DNA of 64,000 nt, from positions 4,799,001 to 4,863,000 of the forward strand of contig NZ_AP025637.1 in NCBI RefSeq assembly GCF_022846615.1. Reading direction: 5' to 3'. Below the pieces are notes generated by a model. It searched no databases and had not been told where the DNA came from. It worked only from the letters and a program-made list of their open reading frames with translations. The stretch comes from Roseomonas fluvialis (GTDB taxonomy: Bacteria; Pseudomonadota; Alphaproteobacteria; Acetobacterales; Acetobacteraceae). The translations under genes were made by a program, and so were the position numbers. How positions within the stretch are numbered: the first letter of the stretch is position 1; each line of letters opens with the position of its first letter. Shown here piece by piece: positions 46,355-56,073 of this stretch.

Positions 46355-47556
46355 GCCGCGAGCACGCCGGCCTGGCGCAGCCGCGCGATCAGCGCCCCCG
46401 CGTCGCAGCCGGGATGCGCGCCGCGCAGTTCCGCCTCCGTCACCGCGGGGCGGGTGACAATCCAGGCGGCGGCCTCCACCTCTGGCAGGGTCAGCGCGAC
46501 GATGCCCGACGGCGTGCGCAGCCCGAATTCGTTGCCGCGCCTGACCGGCTTCGCCTCCGCCACGACGCGGAAGGCTGGGCCGGCGGGCGCGGCGTCGGCC
46601 GGTGCGTCCGCGCGCGCCGCGAGCAGGTCGTAGCCGCCGCGCTGGAAGCGATAGTCGCGCACGAAGCTGGCCACCACCTCCTGCACCTTCGGATCGCGCG
46701 CCAGCGCCGCAAGCCGGTCGCCCAGCAGCGCGCTGCGCATCGCCAGCGCCTCGCGCGACGCGGCGCTGCCATCCTGGCGGGGCAGCGGCTTGCGGAACTC
46801 GGCGTCATACAGCGCGCGTTCCACCAGCACGTTCAGCACATCCATGCCCAGCGGCGCGTGCACGCCATACGCCACATGGACGGAGTTCGGCGCCTCGGCC
46901 AGGGCGTCGTGGTACCAGCCGCGCGGCAGGTACAGGATGTCGCCCTTCTTCAGGTGCACCTGGCCGCGCAGCGCGCCCTTCGCCTGGTCGTGGTGGTCCT
47001 GCTTCTGGCCACGGAATGCGGGGTGCGGGATCGGCCATTCGGCGCGGCCTTCCCAGATGTTCCAGGTCTTCTCGCCTTCGACCTGCACGGCCCAGACGTC
47101 GTGGGTGTCGTAGTGCGAATGGAACGCCTTGTGCGACTGGAACGAGATGTAGACGTTGGCCTGCGCCTTGCCGAAGCCCGCGCCTTCCAGCGCGTCCGAC
47201 ACGGCGGCCAGCCCCGGCGTGAGGCTGTCCACGTCGTTCATCACGACCGAGGCGCCGCGGCGCACCCAGTCCTGCACCTTGGCGGCGACAGGCTGCAGCA
47301 CCTGCGCACCATCGCGCGAGACCGCCTTGACGCTGTAGGCCGCGGGCGGCACCGGCGCACTGTCGAGCACCAGCTTCAGGCTGGTCTCGGTCCAGACATG
47401 CGTCATGTCGAGCAGCCGGTTGATGCCCGCCCAGTCGAGCACGCCGGCGAACTTGTCCGGCCTGCCCTGGATGTGCAGCGGCGCACGGTCGTAGTGCTCG
47501 GCGAGGAACCGTTCGGGCGTGACCGGTGCGAGCAGGTCCTGCAACGTCATCTTCAT
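46351..47556 (-). CDS. JmjC/cupin-type 2-oxoglutarate oxygenase (ribosomal-oxygenase-like)
   Basis: 401 aa. JmjC domain with iron ligands H-x-D in FHSHYDTHD (His148, Asp150) and His216 in LPRGWYHDA, plus VQVEGEKTW. The N-terminal PERFLAEHYDRAPLHIQG and the helical C-terminus fit the YcfD/ROX family that hydroxylates ribosomal protein residues. Start 47556 is preferred over 47565 because of AGG spacing. Divergent from the glutamate dehydrogenase gene, with 103 bases between. Confidence 0.86.
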   Translation of the reverse strand: MKMTLQDLLAPVTPERFLAEHYDRAPLHIQGRPDKFAGVLDWAGINRLLDMTHVWTETSLKLVLDSAPVPPAAYSVKAVSRDGAQVLQPVAAKVQDWVRRGASVVMNDVDSLTPGLAAVSDALEGAGFGKAQANVYISFQSHKAFHSHYDTHDVWAVQVEGEKTWNIWEGRAEWPIPHPAFRGQKQDHHDQAKGALRGQVHLKKGDILYLPRGWYHDALAEAPNSVHVAYGVHAPLGMDVLNVLVERALYDAEFRKPLPRQDGSAASREALAMRSALLGDRLAALARDPKVQEVVASFVRDYRFQRGGYDLLAARADAPADAAPAGPAFRVVAEAKPVRRGNEFGLRTPSGIVALTLPEVEAAAWIVTRPAVTEAELRGAHPGCDAGALIARLRQAGVLAA

Positions 47557-47659
47557 GGGACGCATCCTAGCGTGGCGGGCCGGGGTGCGTCAGCGTCAAG
47601 TCTGGACGCGGCGGGGCGGCGGGGCGCAGGCTCGGCGGTGCGGCGAAACGGAGGAACCC

Positions 47660-50600
47660 ATGGCGAACGACATGCCCGGCCCGGCGGATACGACCCGCGC
47701 CGAGGTGATCCGGGCGGCCGAGGAGGCCCTGGCGCGCCTGGCCCCGGCCCTGCCGCCCGATGCCGCGCGCCTGCTGCGGGACCTGCACGCCGGTGTGCCC
47801 ACCGCCGAGCTGGCCGCCGAACCGCCCGAAGCCCTGGCCGCGGCCGCCGCCAGCCTGTTCGCCTTCGCCCAGGACCGCAGGCCAGGCACCGCCAAGGTCC
47901 GCGTGCTGGCGCCCGGGCCAGGCACCGGCCCGCGCGCGGTGGCCGAGATCGTCACCGACGACATGCCCTTCCTGGTCGATTCGGTGCTCGCCGCGCTGGC
48001 GCTGCACGGGCGCGCGGTGGCGTCCCTGCTGCACCCGATCCTCCGCGTGCGGCGCGACGCGTCGGGCCGCCTGCTGGCGCTGGACGGCGCCTCTCCGCAG
48101 CGCGAAAGCATGATGCGCGTGACACTCGGTGCCGCCGGGCCGGTGCTGTCGGGCACCCCGCCGCGCGGTGCCGAGGGCCTGGAGGCGCTGGAGGCCGCGC
48201 TGACCCGCGCCATGGCCGATGTGCGCGCCGCCACCCAGGGCTTCCCGGCCATGCTGACCCTGCTGCGCGGCGCCGAGGCCGAGGTCGTGGCGCCCGGCGG
48301 CCCGGACGCCGAGGAAGCCGCAGCCTTCCTGCGCTGGCTGGTCGAGGAGAACTTCGTCCTGCTGGGGCATCGCCGGTTCGCGCTGGCGGCGGATGGCACG
48401 ATCAGCGTGGTGGCGGAGGAAAACCTTGGCCTGCTGACAGACCCCGCGCTGCCGGTCTTCGACGCGCTGCGCGACCTGTCGGCCATCCCGCAGGCGGTGC
48501 GCGGCGCGCTGTCCAACGCCACGCCCGTCACGGTGGCCAAGGCGAACATGCGCGCCACGGTGCATCGCCCGCAACATGCCGACGTGGTGGCGACGCGCAT
48601 CTTCGACGCCGCCGGCCAGGTGGTCGGCGGGCGGCTGTTCCTCGGCCTGTTCGCCGCGGCGGCCTACAACCGCAACCCGCGGTCGATCCCGCTGCTGCGG
48701 CGCAAATGCGACCGTATCCTCGAGATGGCGGGCGTCGAACCGGACAGCCATGACGGGCGCGCGCTGCGCAACATCCTGGACACCTGGCCGCGCGACGAAT
48801 TGTTCCAGGCGCCGGAGGACGCGATCCTGGCGGGGGCGCGCCGCGCGCTGGACCTGACCATCCGTCCGCGCGCGGCACTCGTGGTGCGCCACGACCCGTT
48901 CGAGCGCTTCGTCTCCGCGATCGCCTGGCTGCCGCGCGACACCTTCGACACGCGCCTGCGCGAACGGGTGGGCGCGACGGTGGCGCGCGCCTTCGACGGG
49001 CGGCTGTCGGCCTACTACATCGCGCTCGGCGATGCGCCGCTGGCGCGCGTGCACTACATCGTGGCAACCAAGCCCGGCGCGGTGCCGGCAGTTGATGTTC
49101 CCACGCTGGAATCGGCCATTGCGCAGGCGGCGCGCGGCTTCGGCGAACGCCTGGCGGAGGCGCTCGCCGCCACGCGCGGCGAGGCGGCTGCGGCGTCGGT
49201 GCTGGGCCGCTGGCGCGAGGCCTTCCCCGGGGCCTATCGCGAGGGCACGACCGCGGCCCAGGGCGTGGCCGACATCCTGCTGGCGGAACGCGCGATCGCG
49301 GCGGGGCGCCCGCGCGCCGACCTGCAGCGCGCCCCCGGGGCGGGACCGCGGACCCTGACGCTGCGCCTCGCCAATCCCGCCACGCCGCTGGCGCTGGCCG
49401 ATGCGCTGCCGCTGTTCGAGAGCCTCGACCTGCGGGCCATCGAGGAACACCCCTACCACCTGGCGCCGGCCGACGGGCCGGCGGTGGTGCTGCATGTCTA
49501 TCGGCTGGAGGCCGGCGCCGACTGCCCGGAGGACCGCTTCGACGAAATCCTCGGCGCGCTGGGCGCCTTGCTGGATGGCGCGGCGGAGGCCGACGGCTTC
49601 AATCGCCTGGTGCTGCGCGCCGGGCTGGACTGGCGGGAATGCTGGCTGCTGCGGGCGATGTTCCGCTGGGCCAAGCAGGTCGGCTTTCCCTTCGCGCAGG
49701 CATCGGTCGAGGCTGCACTGGCGGCGCATGCCGAGGCCGCGCGGCTGCTGGTCGAGATCTTCCGCCGCCGCTTCGACCCCGCCGCGCCCGACCGCGACTC
49801 CACGAAAGCCGAAGCCGCCTGGGACATGCTGCTCGAGGCAATCGAGAACCCCGATGAGGACCGTATCCTGACGCGCCTGCGCGTCACGCTCGATGCCATG
49901 CTGCGGACCAACTTCTTCCAGGACAAGGACTACCTGGCCTTCAAGCTGGACAGCGCGCTGGCCGGCGAGATGCCCGCGCCGCGTCCCTGGCGCGAGATCT
50001 TCGTGCATTCGCCGCGCATGGAGGGCTGCCACCTGCGCGCCGGCCCGGTCGCGCGCGGCGGCATCCGCTGGTCCGACCGGCGCGAGGATTTCCGGACCGA
50101 GATCCTGGGGCTGATGAAGGCACAGCGGCTGAAGAACGTGATCATCGTGCCGACCGGCGCGAAGGGCGGCTTCGTGCTGAAGCACCCGCCGCCCATGACC
50201 GACCGCGAGGCGTTCCAGGCGGAAGGCATCGCCTGCTACCGCACGCTGGTGCGCTCCATGCTCGACCTGGCGGACAACTACCAGGGCACGGACGTCGTCA
50301 CGCCGCGGGGCATCGTGCGGCGCGATGGCGACGACCCCTACATCGTCGCCGCCGCCGACAAGGGCACCGCGACCTTCAGCGACATCGCCAACGGGCTGTC
50401 GGCCGAATACGGTTTCTGGCTGGGCGACGCCTTCGCCTCGGGTGGGTCGGCCGGCTACGATCACAAGGGCATGGGCATCACGGCGCGCGGTGCCTGGGTG
50501 ATGATCGACCGGCATTTCCAGGAGGTGCTGGGGCGGTCGGTGCAGGATGCGCCCTTCGACATGGTGGGCGTGGGCGACATGTCGGGCGACGTGTTCGGCA

Positions 50601-52339
50601 ATGGCCTGCTGGTGAGCCGCCATACACGCCTGCGCGCGGCCTTCGACCACCGGCACATCTTCCTCGACCCCGCGCCCGATCCCGAGGCGTCCTATGTCGA
50701 GCGCGAGCGACTGTTCCGCCTGCCGCGGTCGTCCTGGGCGGATTACGAGGCGCGCCTCATCAGCGAGGGCGGTGGCGTGTTCCCGCGCAACGCCAAGTCG
50801 CTGCCGCTGAGCCCACAGGCGCAGGCCATGCTCGGCATCGCCGCCGATCGCGCCGAACCCGCCGCCATCATGCAGGCGATCCTGCGGATGGAGGCCGACC
50901 TGCTCTATTTCGGAGGCATCGGCACCTACGTGAAGGCCGCCACCGAGACGCAGGCCGAGGCCGGCGACCGCGCCAACGACGCGATCCGTATCGACGGCGG
51001 GCAGATCCGCGCGCGCATCGTCGGCGAGGGTGCCAATCTCGGCGTGACACAGGCGGGCCGCATCGAGGCGGCGCGCCTCGGCATCCGCATCAACACCGAT
51101 GCGCTCGACAATTCGGCCGGCGTGTCCACCTCCGACCACGAGGTGAACATCAAGATCCTGCTCGCGGATGCCGAGGCCGATGGCGTGCTCACCCGCCGCA
51201 ACCGCGACGAATTGCTGCGCGACATGACCGACGAGGTCGCCGCCCTGGTGCTGCGCGACAACGCCCAGCAATCCATCGCCGTCACGCTGGAGGCCATGGC
51301 CGGGCCAGAGGACCTGCCCGCCCAGGCGACGCTGATGGAGAAACTGGAAGCCGCCGGCCTGCTCGACCGCGCCGTGGCGGGGCTGCCCGATGCGGCGGGC
51401 ATGGCGCGGCGCATCGGTGCCGGGGATGCGCTGACGCGGCCGGAGATCTCGGCACTCCTGCCCTTCGCGAAGCTCTGGCTGACCGACGCGCTGGCGGAGT
51501 CCACGCTGCCGGACGAACCGGCGCTGCTGCCCGCGCTGATGGCCTATTTCCCGAAGCCCCTGCAGGCGGGCTATGCGCGCTTCGCGGAACGCCACCGGCT
51601 GCGGCGCGACCTGGTCGCGACCATTGTGGCGAATGCAGTGGCGAACCGGCTGGGCTGCGCGGCGCTGGCGCGGCTGACCATGGCGGCCGACCCGGTCGCG
51701 GCCTGCCGCGCCGCACTGCTGGCGGCCGAGGCCTTCGGGCTGGAAGCCGCCTGCGACGCGATCGACGCGGCGGAGGCACCGGCCGAGACGCGGCTCGCTG
51801 CCCTGCTTGCCTTGCGGCGCCTGCAGGAGGCGGCCGCGCAGGACCTTCTGGCCGCACCCGCGCAACCGCTGGAGGACGCATTGGCGGCACTGCGGCCGGG
51901 CATCGCGGCACTGGCAACGGCCGCGGCGGCGCACGCCGTGCCGGCGGCCGGGCTGCCGCCCGAGGCCGGGCTGCTCGCCGCCGCCGCGCCGCGCCTGGCC
52001 GCGGCACCGGCGGTGGTGCGCCTGGCCGGGAATGCCGGCGTGGACGCCGCCGCCGCCGCCACCGCCTGGGGCAGCATCGAATCGCGCTTCGCACTGGACG
52101 CCCTGCGCGCGGCCATCGCCGCCGCACCCGCGCCAGGCCCCTTCGGTCCGCGCGCGCGCGCTGCCCTGGCCGAGGAGGCCGGCGCCGCACAGGCCCGCCT
52201 CGCCGCCCGGTTGCTGCGCGGCGAGACGCCGGACGACGCGCGCAGCGACACTGTCGCCGCCCTGGTCCGCGACGCCGCCGGCGCGCGGGACCTGGCGGCG
52301 GTCACGGTCGCCGTGCGGGCGGTGGCGATGCTGGGGTAG
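47660..52339 (+). CDS. NAD-specific glutamate dehydrogenase, large (180-kDa) type
   Basis: 1559 aa. GDH2/bacterial 180-kDa family; catabolic conversion of glutamate to 2-oxoglutarate and ammonia. N-terminal ACT-like region with the TDDMPFLVDS phrase, catalytic core about 700-1150 containing GGIRWSDRREDFRTE, the lysine-bearing VPTGAKGGFVLK, the FGNGLLVSRHT stretch and GEGANLGVTQ, then a helical C-terminal domain. GGAGG seven bases before the ATG. A full-length, uninterrupted frame. Confidence 0.96.
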   Translation: MANDMPGPADTTRAEVIRAAEEALARLAPALPPDAARLLRDLHAGVPTAELAAEPPEALAAAAASLFAFAQDRRPGTAKVRVLAPGPGTGPRAVAEIVTDDMPFLVDSVLAALALHGRAVASLLHPILRVRRDASGRLLALDGASPQRESMMRVTLGAAGPVLSGTPPRGAEGLEALEAALTRAMADVRAATQGFPAMLTLLRGAEAEVVAPGGPDAEEAAAFLRWLVEENFVLLGHRRFALAADGTISVVAEENLGLLTDPALPVFDALRDLSAIPQAVRGALSNATPVTVAKANMRATVHRPQHADVVATRIFDAAGQVVGGRLFLGLFAAAAYNRNPRSIPLLRRKCDRILEMAGVEPDSHDGRALRNILDTWPRDELFQAPEDAILAGARRALDLTIRPRAALVVRHDPFERFVSAIAWLPRDTFDTRLRERVGATVARAFDGRLSAYYIALGDAPLARVHYIVATKPGAVPAVDVPTLESAIAQAARGFGERLAEALAATRGEAAAASVLGRWREAFPGAYREGTTAAQGVADILLAERAIAAGRPRADLQRAPGAGPRTLTLRLANPATPLALADALPLFESLDLRAIEEHPYHLAPADGPAVVLHVYRLEAGADCPEDRFDEILGALGALLDGAAEADGFNRLVLRAGLDWRECWLLRAMFRWAKQVGFPFAQASVEAALAAHAEAARLLVEIFRRRFDPAAPDRDSTKAEAAWDMLLEAIENPDEDRILTRLRVTLDAMLRTNFFQDKDYLAFKLDSALAGEMPAPRPWREIFVHSPRMEGCHLRAGPVARGGIRWSDRREDFRTEILGLMKAQRLKNVIIVPTGAKGGFVLKHPPPMTDREAFQAEGIACYRTLVRSMLDLADNYQGTDVVTPRGIVRRDGDDPYIVAAADKGTATFSDIANGLSAEYGFWLGDAFASGGSAGYDHKGMGITARGAWVMIDRHFQEVLGRSVQDAPFDMVGVGDMSGDVFGNGLLVSRHTRLRAAFDHRHIFLDPAPDPEASYVERERLFRLPRSSWADYEARLISEGGGVFPRNAKSLPLSPQAQAMLGIAADRAEPAAIMQAILRMEADLLYFGGIGTYVKAATETQAEAGDRANDAIRIDGGQIRARIVGEGANLGVTQAGRIEAARLGIRINTDALDNSAGVSTSDHEVNIKILLADAEADGVLTRRNRDELLRDMTDEVAALVLRDNAQQSIAVTLEAMAGPEDLPAQATLMEKLEAAGLLDRAVAGLPDAAGMARRIGAGDALTRPEISALLPFAKLWLTDALAESTLPDEPALLPALMAYFPKPLQAGYARFAERHRLRRDLVATIVANAVANRLGCAALARLTMAADPVAACRAALLAAEAFGLEAACDAIDAAEAPAETRLAALLALRRLQEAAAQDLLAAPAQPLEDALAALRPGIAALATAAAAHAVPAAGLPPEAGLLAAAAPRLAAAPAVVRLAGNAGVDAAAAATAWGSIESRFALDALRAAIAAAPAPGPFGPRARAALAEEAGAAQARLAARLLRGETPDDARSDTVAALVRDAAGARDLAAVTVAVRAVAMLG

Positions 52340-52373
52340 CCGGCGCGCAGGTGGATGGCGCCACGCCCGAGGT

Positions 52374-53726
52374 TCAGGGCGCGGCCAGGCTCCGGCGCAG
52401 GCGCGTGATGGCGCCAGGCAGGCCACGGACCGTCAGCACGCGGCCGGTCTCGTCATAGGCCTCCGACAGCACCCGCGCGCTGTCATAGACCTCGCCGAGA
52501 AGACCCTGCTTCGCGTAGGGCAGCACCAGGACGTCCTCGACCATCGCCGCCTCGAAGAAGGCGATGATGGTGTCGCGCAGCGCGCTCACATCGCCGGGCG
52601 CATGGGCGGAGAGCATGATTGCGTCCGGGTGCTTCTCGGCCAGCGCGGCGCGCCCGGCGGCATCCACCCGGTCCATCTTGTTGAGCACCAGGCGCGAGGG
52701 CACGGCATCGGCACCGATCTCCCGCAGCACGCTGCGGCTGACCTCGAGTTGTGCCTCGTAGGTCGGGTCGGACGCATCCACCACGAACAGCAGCAACGAG
52801 GCTTCCAGCGCCTCCGCGAGCGTCGAGCGGAACGACGCGACCAGATCGTGCGGCAGCTGCTTGATGAAGCCCACGGTATCCGAGATCAGCACGCGCGGCC
52901 GCGTCTCCGGCTGCAGGATGCGCACGGTGGTGTCGAGCGTGGCGAACAGCTTGTCCTCCACCAGCACCTGGCTGCCGGTCAGCGCCCGCATCAGCGACGA
53001 CTTGCCCGCATTCGTGTAGCCGACCAGTGCGACGCGCAGCTGGTCGCGCCGGCCGCTGCGGCGGTTGTCGCTGTCGCGCTGCACCGCCTCGAGCTGGTCC
53101 TTCAATTCGGAGATGCGGTCGCGAATCTTGCGGCGGTCGAGATCTAGGGTGGTCTCGCCTGCGCCAGGCCCCTGCTGCCGTCCGCCGCCACCGGTCGATT
53201 CGCGCAGCCGGGGGGCCACGTATTTGAGGCGCGCCATCTCGACCTGCAGCTTCGCCTCGCGCGTATTGGCGTGGCGGTGGAAGATCTCGACGATCACGCC
53301 GGTGCGGTCGAGCACCTCGGCGCCGGTCGCGCGTTCGAGGTTGCGGATCTGGCTGGGCGAGAGCTCGTGGTCGACGATCACGAAATCGGGCTTGGGGGCG
53401 GCGTCCGCGTCCGGTTCTGCCTTGGCGGGTGCGTCCGCGGCGCCGTCGAAGCGCTGCCGTGCCTTGGATCGCGGCGGTGGCGCCATGGTCCCGACCACGC
53501 CGGTGCCGCCGGTGAGCGCGGCCAATTCGGCGAGCTTGCCGCTGCCCAGCAGCAATCCGGCGCCGGTGCCCTCGCGTCGCTGCGACACGGTGCCGATCAC
53601 CTCGTAGCCGAGCGTCTTCACCAGGCGCCCGAGTTCCTCGAGGCTTGCGGCATGCGCGATGTCATCGACCTCCGGCGTCTGGATGCCGACGAGGACGGCG
53701 CGGGGAATGGGCGGTTTGGTCTCCAT
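52374..53726 (-). CDS. hflX: GTPase HflX
   Basis: 450 aa. Ribosome-associated GTPase that helps rescue stalled or heat-damaged ribosomes. The N-terminal HflX domain with VIVDHELSPSQIRNLE, the GGRQQGPGAGETTLDLDRR linker, then G1 GYTNAGKSS, G3 DTVGF and G4 NKMD. Residues about 80-112 are an Ala/Asp/Lys-rich insertion not typical of HflX. Convergent with the glutamate dehydrogenase gene, 34 bases apart. Hfq, a usual neighbour, is absent. Confidence 0.95.
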   Translation of the reverse strand: METKPPIPRAVLVGIQTPEVDDIAHAASLEELGRLVKTLGYEVIGTVSQRREGTGAGLLLGSGKLAELAALTGGTGVVGTMAPPPRSKARQRFDGAADAPAKAEPDADAAPKPDFVIVDHELSPSQIRNLERATGAEVLDRTGVIVEIFHRHANTREAKLQVEMARLKYVAPRLRESTGGGGRQQGPGAGETTLDLDRRKIRDRISELKDQLEAVQRDSDNRRSGRRDQLRVALVGYTNAGKSSLMRALTGSQVLVEDKLFATLDTTVRILQPETRPRVLISDTVGFIKQLPHDLVASFRSTLAEALEASLLLFVVDASDPTYEAQLEVSRSVLREIGADAVPSRLVLNKMDRVDAAGRAALAEKHPDAIMLSAHAPGDVSALRDTIIAFFEAAMVEDVLVLPYAKQGLLGEVYDSARVLSEAYDETGRVLTVRGLPGAITRLRRSLAAP

Positions 53727-53877
53727 GGCGGCGCAGTAGCACGGAATGCGCTCGAAGCGCGCACTGGCACGCACTGCGCCCGAAGGGCGCGCAGGACCGA
53801 CTGCGCCGGAGGCTTGCGCGCGTCCCGCTGCGCGCGGTCCCGGTGATCGGCGGCGGTGCCGCGCCCTCGCGTTCGCT

Positions 53878-54333
53878 CTACCCCGGCGCCGTGAACGCCC
53901 GCCCCTCCCACGCTTCCAGCATGGCGCGCAGCCGATCCGGGATGGGCACGGGCCGGCGTGTCGCCTGGTCGGTCAGCACCCAGACGATCTCCCCGGTGGC
54001 GAGCAACGCATCCTCGCCCCGCGGAAACACGCCGGGCTGGAAGGTGATGGAGGTGCGACCCACGCGAAGGGTGCGGGCGCCGATCTCGATCTCCGCCCGC
54101 CGCCCGATCGCGACCTTGTATTCGACCAGGCCACGGACGACGTGGAAATCCGCGCCGGTCGCCTTCACCTCCGCCTGGTAATCCCAGCCGGTGGCGCGGA
54201 TGTAGTCGGACACCGCCTCGTCATACCAGGTCAGGTAATGCGCGTTGAAGACGATGCCCTGGGTGTCGAGTTCGACGTAGCGGACGCGGTGGGCCAGGAA
54301 GAAGCGGAAGTCGGCGCGGACAGGAAGCGTCAT
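53878..54333 (-). CDS. acyl-CoA thioesterase, hot-dog fold (YbgC/FadM type)
   Basis: 151 aa. The opening FFLAHRVRYVELDTQGIVFNAHYLTWYDEAV contains the catalytic Asp of 4-hydroxybenzoyl-CoA/YbgC thioesterases. Single hot-dog domain. Substrate chain length unknown. Starts at the ATG of the conserved N-terminus; 17 bases after the aldolase gene on the same strand. Confidence 0.9.
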   Translation of the reverse strand: MTLPVRADFRFFLAHRVRYVELDTQGIVFNAHYLTWYDEAVSDYIRATGWDYQAEVKATGADFHVVRGLVEYKVAIGRRAEIEIGARTLRVGRTSITFQPGVFPRGEDALLATGEIVWVLTDQATRRPVPIPDRLRAMLEAWEGRAFTAPG

Positions 54334-54350
54334 GCCCGCGCCGGTCCGTC

Positions 54351-55109
54351 TTAGCCGCGCGCGGCCTTCACCGCCGCCGTCGCGGCCTGGCACATCAGCC
54401 CGACCTCGTTCGCGATGGTGACCAGCTTGAAGCCCTTCTTGATCATCTTGTTGGCATAGGCGGGCGACCCGTTGTGAAGGCCGGCGGCGATGCCGCGCTT
54501 GGACGTCTCGGCCAGCAGCTTGTCGTAGATGCCCAGGATGAAGGGGTCCTCGACATCCAGCTTGGGCTCGAGGCCGTAGGAGAAGGACAGGTCGGACGGG
54601 CCGACATAGATGCCGTCGATACCGGGCACATCGAGGATCTTCTCGATGTTCTCGATCGCCGTCTTGGTCTCGATCATCGGGATGACCAGGATCTCGTCAT
54701 TCGCGGTCTTCTGGTAGCCGCCGCTGCTGCCATAGGCGCCGGCGCGGATCGGGCCGTTCGAGCGTGTGCCGGCCGGCGGGTACTTGCAGTACTGCACCAG
54801 GGCGCGGGCTTCTTCCTCGGTGTTCACCATGGGGCAGATGACACCGTACGCACCTGCGTCGAGCACCTTGCCGACGATGCCGGGCTCGTTCCACGGCACG
54901 CGCACCATCGGCACCACGCCCGAGGGCTGCATGCCCTGGAAGCAGGCCACGCAGGACAGGTAGTCCTGCACGCCGTGCTGCATGTCGACGGTCACGGAAT
55001 CCCAGCCGCACTTGGAGTACATCTCGGCGGAGAAGGCGTTCGGGATGGCGAGCCACCCGTTCACCACCGCCTTGCCGGCCTTCCACGCTTCCTTGACCGC
55101 ATTCGCCAT
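54351..55109 (-). CDS. HpcH/HpaI aldolase family protein
   Basis: 252-aa class II pyruvate-dependent aldolase. Features: GWLAIPNAFSAEMYSKCGWDSVTVDMQHG (the D-x-Q-H metal-binding or base motif), VRVPWNEPGIVGKVLDAGAYGVICPMVNT, PAGTRSNGP, MIETKTAIENI and GPSDLSFSYG with metal-binding Glu and Asp. Substrate unknown. May form an operon with the thioesterase. Confidence 0.93.
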   Translation of the reverse strand: MANAVKEAWKAGKAVVNGWLAIPNAFSAEMYSKCGWDSVTVDMQHGVQDYLSCVACFQGMQPSGVVPMVRVPWNEPGIVGKVLDAGAYGVICPMVNTEEEARALVQYCKYPPAGTRSNGPIRAGAYGSSGGYQKTANDEILVIPMIETKTAIENIEKILDVPGIDGIYVGPSDLSFSYGLEPKLDVEDPFILGIYDKLLAETSKRGIAAGLHNGSPAYANKMIKKGFKLVTIANEVGLMCQAATAAVKAARG

Positions 55110-55220
55110 GGCGCCGCTTCCTCTCTTGCTTGGCTGCTATGGCAGGACGCTAGGACGGGGTCCGGGGCGCGTCAAACGCGCGGCTGGACGGTCAGTCCTG
55201 CGCGCGGCAGGGTGCGCGGC

Positions 55221-56069
55221 ATGGCCGACTGGACCGTCTCCTCCGAGACCGGCGTGCTGACCGATGTGCTGGTCTGCCCGCCGGCTCACTACCGCTGGAT
55301 TCCGACCAACAGCATCGTGCGGCGCACGCTGGCGGGGGCGCAGCAGCCCTCGGCGCTCGCGCTGGCGGCGCAGCATGGCGAACTGGTGGATGCGCTTCGC
55401 CAGGGCGGTGTACGGGTGCATGTGCTGCCGCCGGAACCGCACCTCCCCTACATGGTCTACACGCGCGATTCAGCGGTGGTGACACCCTGGGGCGCGGTGC
55501 TGTGCCAGTTGGAACGGCCGCAGCGGCGCGGCGAGTATGCCGGCGTGATGGATTTCCACGGCGGCGCCTTCTGGCGAAAGTCGTCGGCCGGCACGCTGGA
55601 GGGCGGCGACATCCACATCCTGAAGCCTGGCGTGGCAGTGGTGGGGGCGTCGGGCGGGCGCACCGACCTGGCGGGGGCGGAGCAATTCGCCGCCTGGCTG
55701 CGCGCCGAGGGATGGGAGGTGCGCATCGAGGTGTTCGACGAACACTTCCTGCACCTGGACGTGTTGTTTTGCATGGCCGCGCCGGGGCTCGCGGTGGCGT
55801 GCCTCGACGTGCTGGACGCCCACTTCGTGGCCTGGCTTGCGGCGCAGGGCATCCGCTGCATCGACGTGCCGTATCGCGACGCGATGGCGCTCGGGTGCAA
55901 CATCCTGGCACTCGGGCGCGGGCGGGTGGTGTCGGCGCGTGGTTCGGGCGCGCTGAATGCGGCCCTGCGCGCGGAGGGGCTGGTCGTGCTCGACCCCGAC
56001 CTGTCGCTGTTCACCGCGGGCGGCGGCGGCCCGCATTGCCTGACCGGCCCGCTGCGGCGGGAGGAGTGA
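55221..56069 (+). CDS. dimethylarginine dimethylaminohydrolase-like protein
   Basis: 282 aa. Guanidino-group hydrolase fold (DDAH/arginine deiminase superfamily). Seen: LTDVLVCPP, YTRDSAVVTPWG, LEGGDIHIL, a His in HFLHLDVLF, and the C-terminal nucleophile Cys in GGGPHCLT. It could release citrulline from methylated arginine or an analogous substrate. Overlaps nothing; 4 bases before the FAD oxidase gene, so co-transcribed. Confidence 0.88.
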   Translation: MADWTVSSETGVLTDVLVCPPAHYRWIPTNSIVRRTLAGAQQPSALALAAQHGELVDALRQGGVRVHVLPPEPHLPYMVYTRDSAVVTPWGAVLCQLERPQRRGEYAGVMDFHGGAFWRKSSAGTLEGGDIHILKPGVAVVGASGGRTDLAGAEQFAAWLRAEGWEVRIEVFDEHFLHLDVLFCMAAPGLAVACLDVLDAHFVAWLAAQGIRCIDVPYRDAMALGCNILALGRGRVVSARGSGALNAALRAEGLVVLDPDLSLFTAGGGGPHCLTGPLRREE

Positions 56070-56073
56070 TCCC

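Noticed and set aside
47567..52426. A 1619-aa open frame antisense to the glutamate dehydrogenase gene
   Set aside because: The composition is His/Arg/Gln-rich and typical of the reverse frame of a high-GC coding region, and the sense frame has clear GDH motifs.
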